From Colivivens sp964452915 (GTDB lineage Bacteria > Bacteroidota > Bacteroidia > Bacteroidales > Bacteroidaceae): DNA of 33,615 bases. Position numbers and translations under genes: made by a program. Positions within the stretch are counted from its first letter, which is position 1; each line of letters begins with the position of its first letter. Positions 31,146-33,615 of this stretch are shown piece after piece. Below the pieces are notes generated by a model that was given only the letters and a program-made list of their open reading frames with translations, ran no database searches and was not told where the DNA came from. The DNA lies in the NCBI GenBank assembly GCA_964452915.1, contig CAYVNW010000036.1:1-33615 (forward strand). Reading direction: 5' to 3'.

Positions 31146-33614
31146 TTATCTGCGATAGCAAATGAACATTGGCATGACGAAGACGAGGGAAAAGACTGAT
31201 GCGGCAAGTCCACCTAATGAGCCTACTGCAAAGGCAAACCAAAAGTGATTGTTTTCTGAATTTAAGAGGAAAGGCAACAGTCCTGCCATAGTGGTTAGCG
31301 TCGTAAGAAACACTGGAATTATCTTATGATTGTATGCCTTTAAGTAAGCACGGATAGTTGGATGGTTATAGTTGCCACAATTCTCTCTAAGATGTGCTAT
31401 GATGTAAATCGCAGAGTTGACAGCTACTCCACACAGCAATACAATAGAAGCCAGTCCGCCACTTCCGAACTGTATTCCGGTAAAATGAAATGTGAGGAAG
31501 GCACCTGCCAACGAAACTGGTATATTGATTATTATGACAAACGGTATGGTAACCGATTCGAAAAGTATAGCGCAAATCATGTAAATGATTAAAATTACAA
31601 TACCAATAAGCCAATATTGCTGTGAGGCCTCTGTATACCAGTCAGCGAATGAAGGAGAGTTGCACTTAAAACCTACAGGAAGCCTGTCAGAAATATTTTC
31701 ACGCAATCGCTTCATCAACTTGTCAGTATAGCTGTACGAGCCAAGCACATTGAACGCCACTCTGAGTACATATTCCTGGTTGTGCTTCGGAATACAGTTC
31801 TTTGCTTCACGCCGTGCTATATTGGCAAAATCGGATATCTTTATGTCTGCGGTGTCGACTTTGATATACGAATTTTGCAAATTCCACAAATCGAATTTGT
31901 CACGCTGACCAGACTTCACGACTACATCGGTTTGCTTTTTACCATCGCTAAAAGAGCCTGCCTCCTGCTGCGACAATATACCCTGAAGTGTTGCATATAC
32001 CTTAGAAATGTCTATTGAATGCAGTGCCATCGCCTCCTTGTCGTACCTCAAATAAAACTCATCGGGCTGGTCCTCGTAATCAGGAATCTCTATCACCGCA
32101 TCCACTATACGGCTGTTTGTTGTAAGCGTGTCCATTATATCTTCGGCATACCGGTAGAGTTGGTCGTAATCATAGCCCGAGATCTCTATGTTAAAAGCTC
32201 TGTATTGGAGGTTCAGTGAGTTACTGAAGCCACGGTCGCTGATTCCGTATGTACTCCAGTCGGCACCTCCTATTGTCACAATCTTTCCGATAACTTTCTG
32301 CTCGAAGGAATAAGGGAAACCGGTTTGCTTGGCACTGTCTGTAAATTCTACATTGACTATGGCTCCCCAAGAACCGATGTTTGTCTCGAATCTCTTAATC
32401 TCCTTTCCATATTGTGAGATAAACCGTTCGAGTATCATTATTTTCTCGTTCAACCCCGCAGCATTGCCGCCAAGCGGCATCTGAGCCCGGATATGCAAAA
32501 TGTATTCTTTGTCCTCTTTTCTCATGCTGCCTTCTGCCGTGTTCGTGAAAAGGTATATGCTGAAGTACAGCAATGCAGCAACCGTCACAAGACCGAATGC
32601 TACAGAGATTCTTTTATGCCCCGAAAGCGAATTAAGGTATTTGGTATACCATTTGTTCCACAAGAGGCACAGCCGTTTGCGATGAACACCGGAGGTATTC
32701 CGACTGTTATAGTGCAAGGTGTCGGTCATTGCAGGGACGAAAGCATAAGCCACCACCAAAGCTACAGTGAGGTTTATTATAATGACCCAAGTAAAATCGC
32801 GCAAATCGTGCTTGATGTCGTCCGGCAAAAAAAATATGACGACTAAAGCCCCGACAGTTGTCAGCAATGCAGCGAGCACGGGGAAAAATATTCTGCGGTT
32901 ATGATAGTAGCTGTAATGGTCTGTCATGACAATGGAAGCGTCTATGATCAGACCAAGTGAAACGGTGACACCTGCAATCGAATAAGGATGCATTCGTATG
33001 TCGAACAGCCAATAAGCGATAATTGCCAATAAGATGTCAGCAAGTAGCGTTGATGTTATAATGATAAGGTATTTCCAGTTTCGCATGGTCAGCCATACGA
33101 ATACAATCAAAATAATAAACGACAAAGCACTCTGCCATGCAAGTTCCCGAAGGTCTTTCATCTGCTCTTCTGCCAAATTGCGGCTCAGCGTGAAATGCAT
33201 CTTCTCTTCCGATTGTTTGCCGATCAAATCCATCACTCTCCTTGCGGTCATTATCATGTTGGCATCAGCGTCAGCGTTGATGTTCATGTAGATTGTGTTC
33301 AAACCATTCACACGGTAATAGCTGTCAGGCAGACGGTCTTTGTACTCCAGAGTGGCAAGGTTGTTCAGATACACGACTGTATTTCTGACCCGTTTAACAG
33401 GGATGTCGTCGAGCCTGCCGTTATAGTGTGTTGTAGCAAGGTACAGACTTAGTCTGACTTTATTTCCTGAGTGTTCTTTTGCTATCACATCACTTACAAA
33501 TCCTTCCCTTCCCATGTAGCTGCGTACGGCATTTTCTATATCCGACATGGTTATGCCGGCTGCTATAGCCTTCGATGGGTCGAACACAATCTCAATGTAC
33601 CGGCCTGTACCACC
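31146..33614 (-). CDS. RND-family efflux transporter, N-terminal part outside window
   Basis: The frame is open to the right edge of the window, so the start is missing; about 823 residues remain of a family that is usually ~1000-1050 residues. The visible part begins in the first periplasmic (porter) domain ('EIVFDPSKAIAAGITMSDIE'), then the TM2-TM6 block. The TM4 signature is 'LGLIIDASIVMTDHYSY', containing one Asp at the proton-relay position where AcrB has two. The second porter domain follows, and the final TM8-TM12 block contains 'IPVSLAGAFLTFHFTGIQFG'. The C-terminus is 'VFVMPMFICYRR'. It is an inner-membrane proton-driven exporter working with a membrane-fusion protein and an outer-membrane channel, neither in the window. 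Single-Asp relays occur in HAE-type and heavy-metal pumps; the substrate is not deducible. Confidence 0.92.
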   Translation of the reverse strand, partial: GGTGRYIEIVFDPSKAIAAGITMSDIENAVRSYMGREGFVSDVIAKEHSGNKVRLSLYLATTHYNGRLDDIPVKRVRNTVVYLNNLATLEYKDRLPDSYYRVNGLNTIYMNINADADANMIMTARRVMDLIGKQSEEKMHFTLSRNLAEEQMKDLRELAWQSALSFIILIVFVWLTMRNWKYLIIITSTLLADILLAIIAYWLFDIRMHPYSIAGVTVSLGLIIDASIVMTDHYSYYHNRRIFFPVLAALLTTVGALVVIFFLPDDIKHDLRDFTWVIIINLTVALVVAYAFVPAMTDTLHYNSRNTSGVHRKRLCLLWNKWYTKYLNSLSGHKRISVAFGLVTVAALLYFSIYLFTNTAEGSMRKEDKEYILHIRAQMPLGGNAAGLNEKIMILERFISQYGKEIKRFETNIGSWGAIVNVEFTDSAKQTGFPYSFEQKVIGKIVTIGGADWSTYGISDRGFSNSLNLQYRAFNIEISGYDYDQLYRYAEDIMDTLTTNSRIVDAVIEIPDYEDQPDEFYLRYDKEAMALHSIDISKVYATLQGILSQQEAGSFSDGKKQTDVVVKSGQRDKFDLWNLQNSYIKVDTADIKISDFANIARREAKNCIPKHNQEYVLRVAFNVLGSYSYTDKLMKRLRENISDRLPVGFKCNSPSFADWYTEASQQYWLIGIVILIIYMICAILFESVTIPFVIIINIPVSLAGAFLTFHFTGIQFGSGGLASIVLLCGVAVNSAIYIIAHLRENCGNYNHPTIRAYLKAYNHKIIPVFLTTLTTMAGLLPFLLNSENNHFWFAFAVGSLGGLAASVFSLVFVMPMFICYRR
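31147..31164. repeat. 18-bp direct repeat, copy 2 (inside RND gene 3' end)
   Basis: Identical to 30610-30627. It encodes the last residues (ICYRR) and part of the stop codon of the RND pump gene, so this copy is probably the original. Confidence 0.8.
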
Positions 33615-33615
33615 C

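Overview
The window looks like a chromosomal segment of a Bacteroidales bacterium, most probably Prevotellaceae. The evidence is a SusC/SusD pair, DUF4837, DUF5686, TlpA/DUF4369 and RND genes, several promoters of the Bacteroidetes type (TTTG, 19-20 nt, TAnnTTTG), almost no Shine-Dalgarno sequences, and a secreted protein carrying the Prevotella-style 'VFNGWNTLCLPF' motif. Species cannot be fixed from the sequence. No rRNA, tRNA, CRISPR array or insertion sequence was recognised.

Plus-strand block (1-11,223). The 3' end of a DUF4837 gene is followed by pdxA. A tight run of five genes comes next: a flippase-like membrane protein, a nucleotidyltransferase, an ATP-grasp protein, a CDP-alcohol phosphotransferase and a HAD phosphatase. 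Then, behind its own promoter, comes inositol-3-phosphate synthase. Together these read as an inositol-lipid pathway of the CDP-inositol type: MIPS makes inositol phosphate, the nucleotidyltransferase activates it, the CDP-alcohol phosphotransferase attaches it to a lipid, and the membrane protein may move the product. The ATP-grasp and HAD proteins are the unexplained parts. A clear terminator follows MIPS, then an outer-membrane DUF5686 protein and a TPR protein.

Minus-strand block (11,281-21,124). An MFS transporter lies behind a small Prevotella-type surface protein. A small lytic-transglycosylase-like protein follows. Then comes a probable operon running COG0523 metallochaperone GTPase, secreted esterase, pfs (mtnN), luxS and a TlpA-like thioredoxin, whose promoter carries a strong operator-like inverted repeat. 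An ATP-grasp/esterase pair closes the block.

Minus-strand nutrient-uptake block (21,237-28,700). A four-gene operon encodes a periplasmic binding-protein-like protein, SusC, SusD and an M20 amidohydrolase. Its ~365-nt leader contains a small ORF ending in a Cys/Met-rich tail (four Cys in a row), directly abutting and overlapping a hairpin. This is the geometry of a cysteine-sensing attenuator and suggests the operon scavenges a cysteine-containing compound. It is the most striking candidate for an undescribed regulatory system here.

Last block (28,842-33,615). A gene fusing a YczE/YitT-like membrane domain to a cytidylate-kinase-like domain is followed by ~935 bp without a convincing gene. 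That gap holds an array of palindromic and direct repeats and an 18-bp duplication of the end of the neighbouring gene. The window ends inside an RND efflux pump gene.
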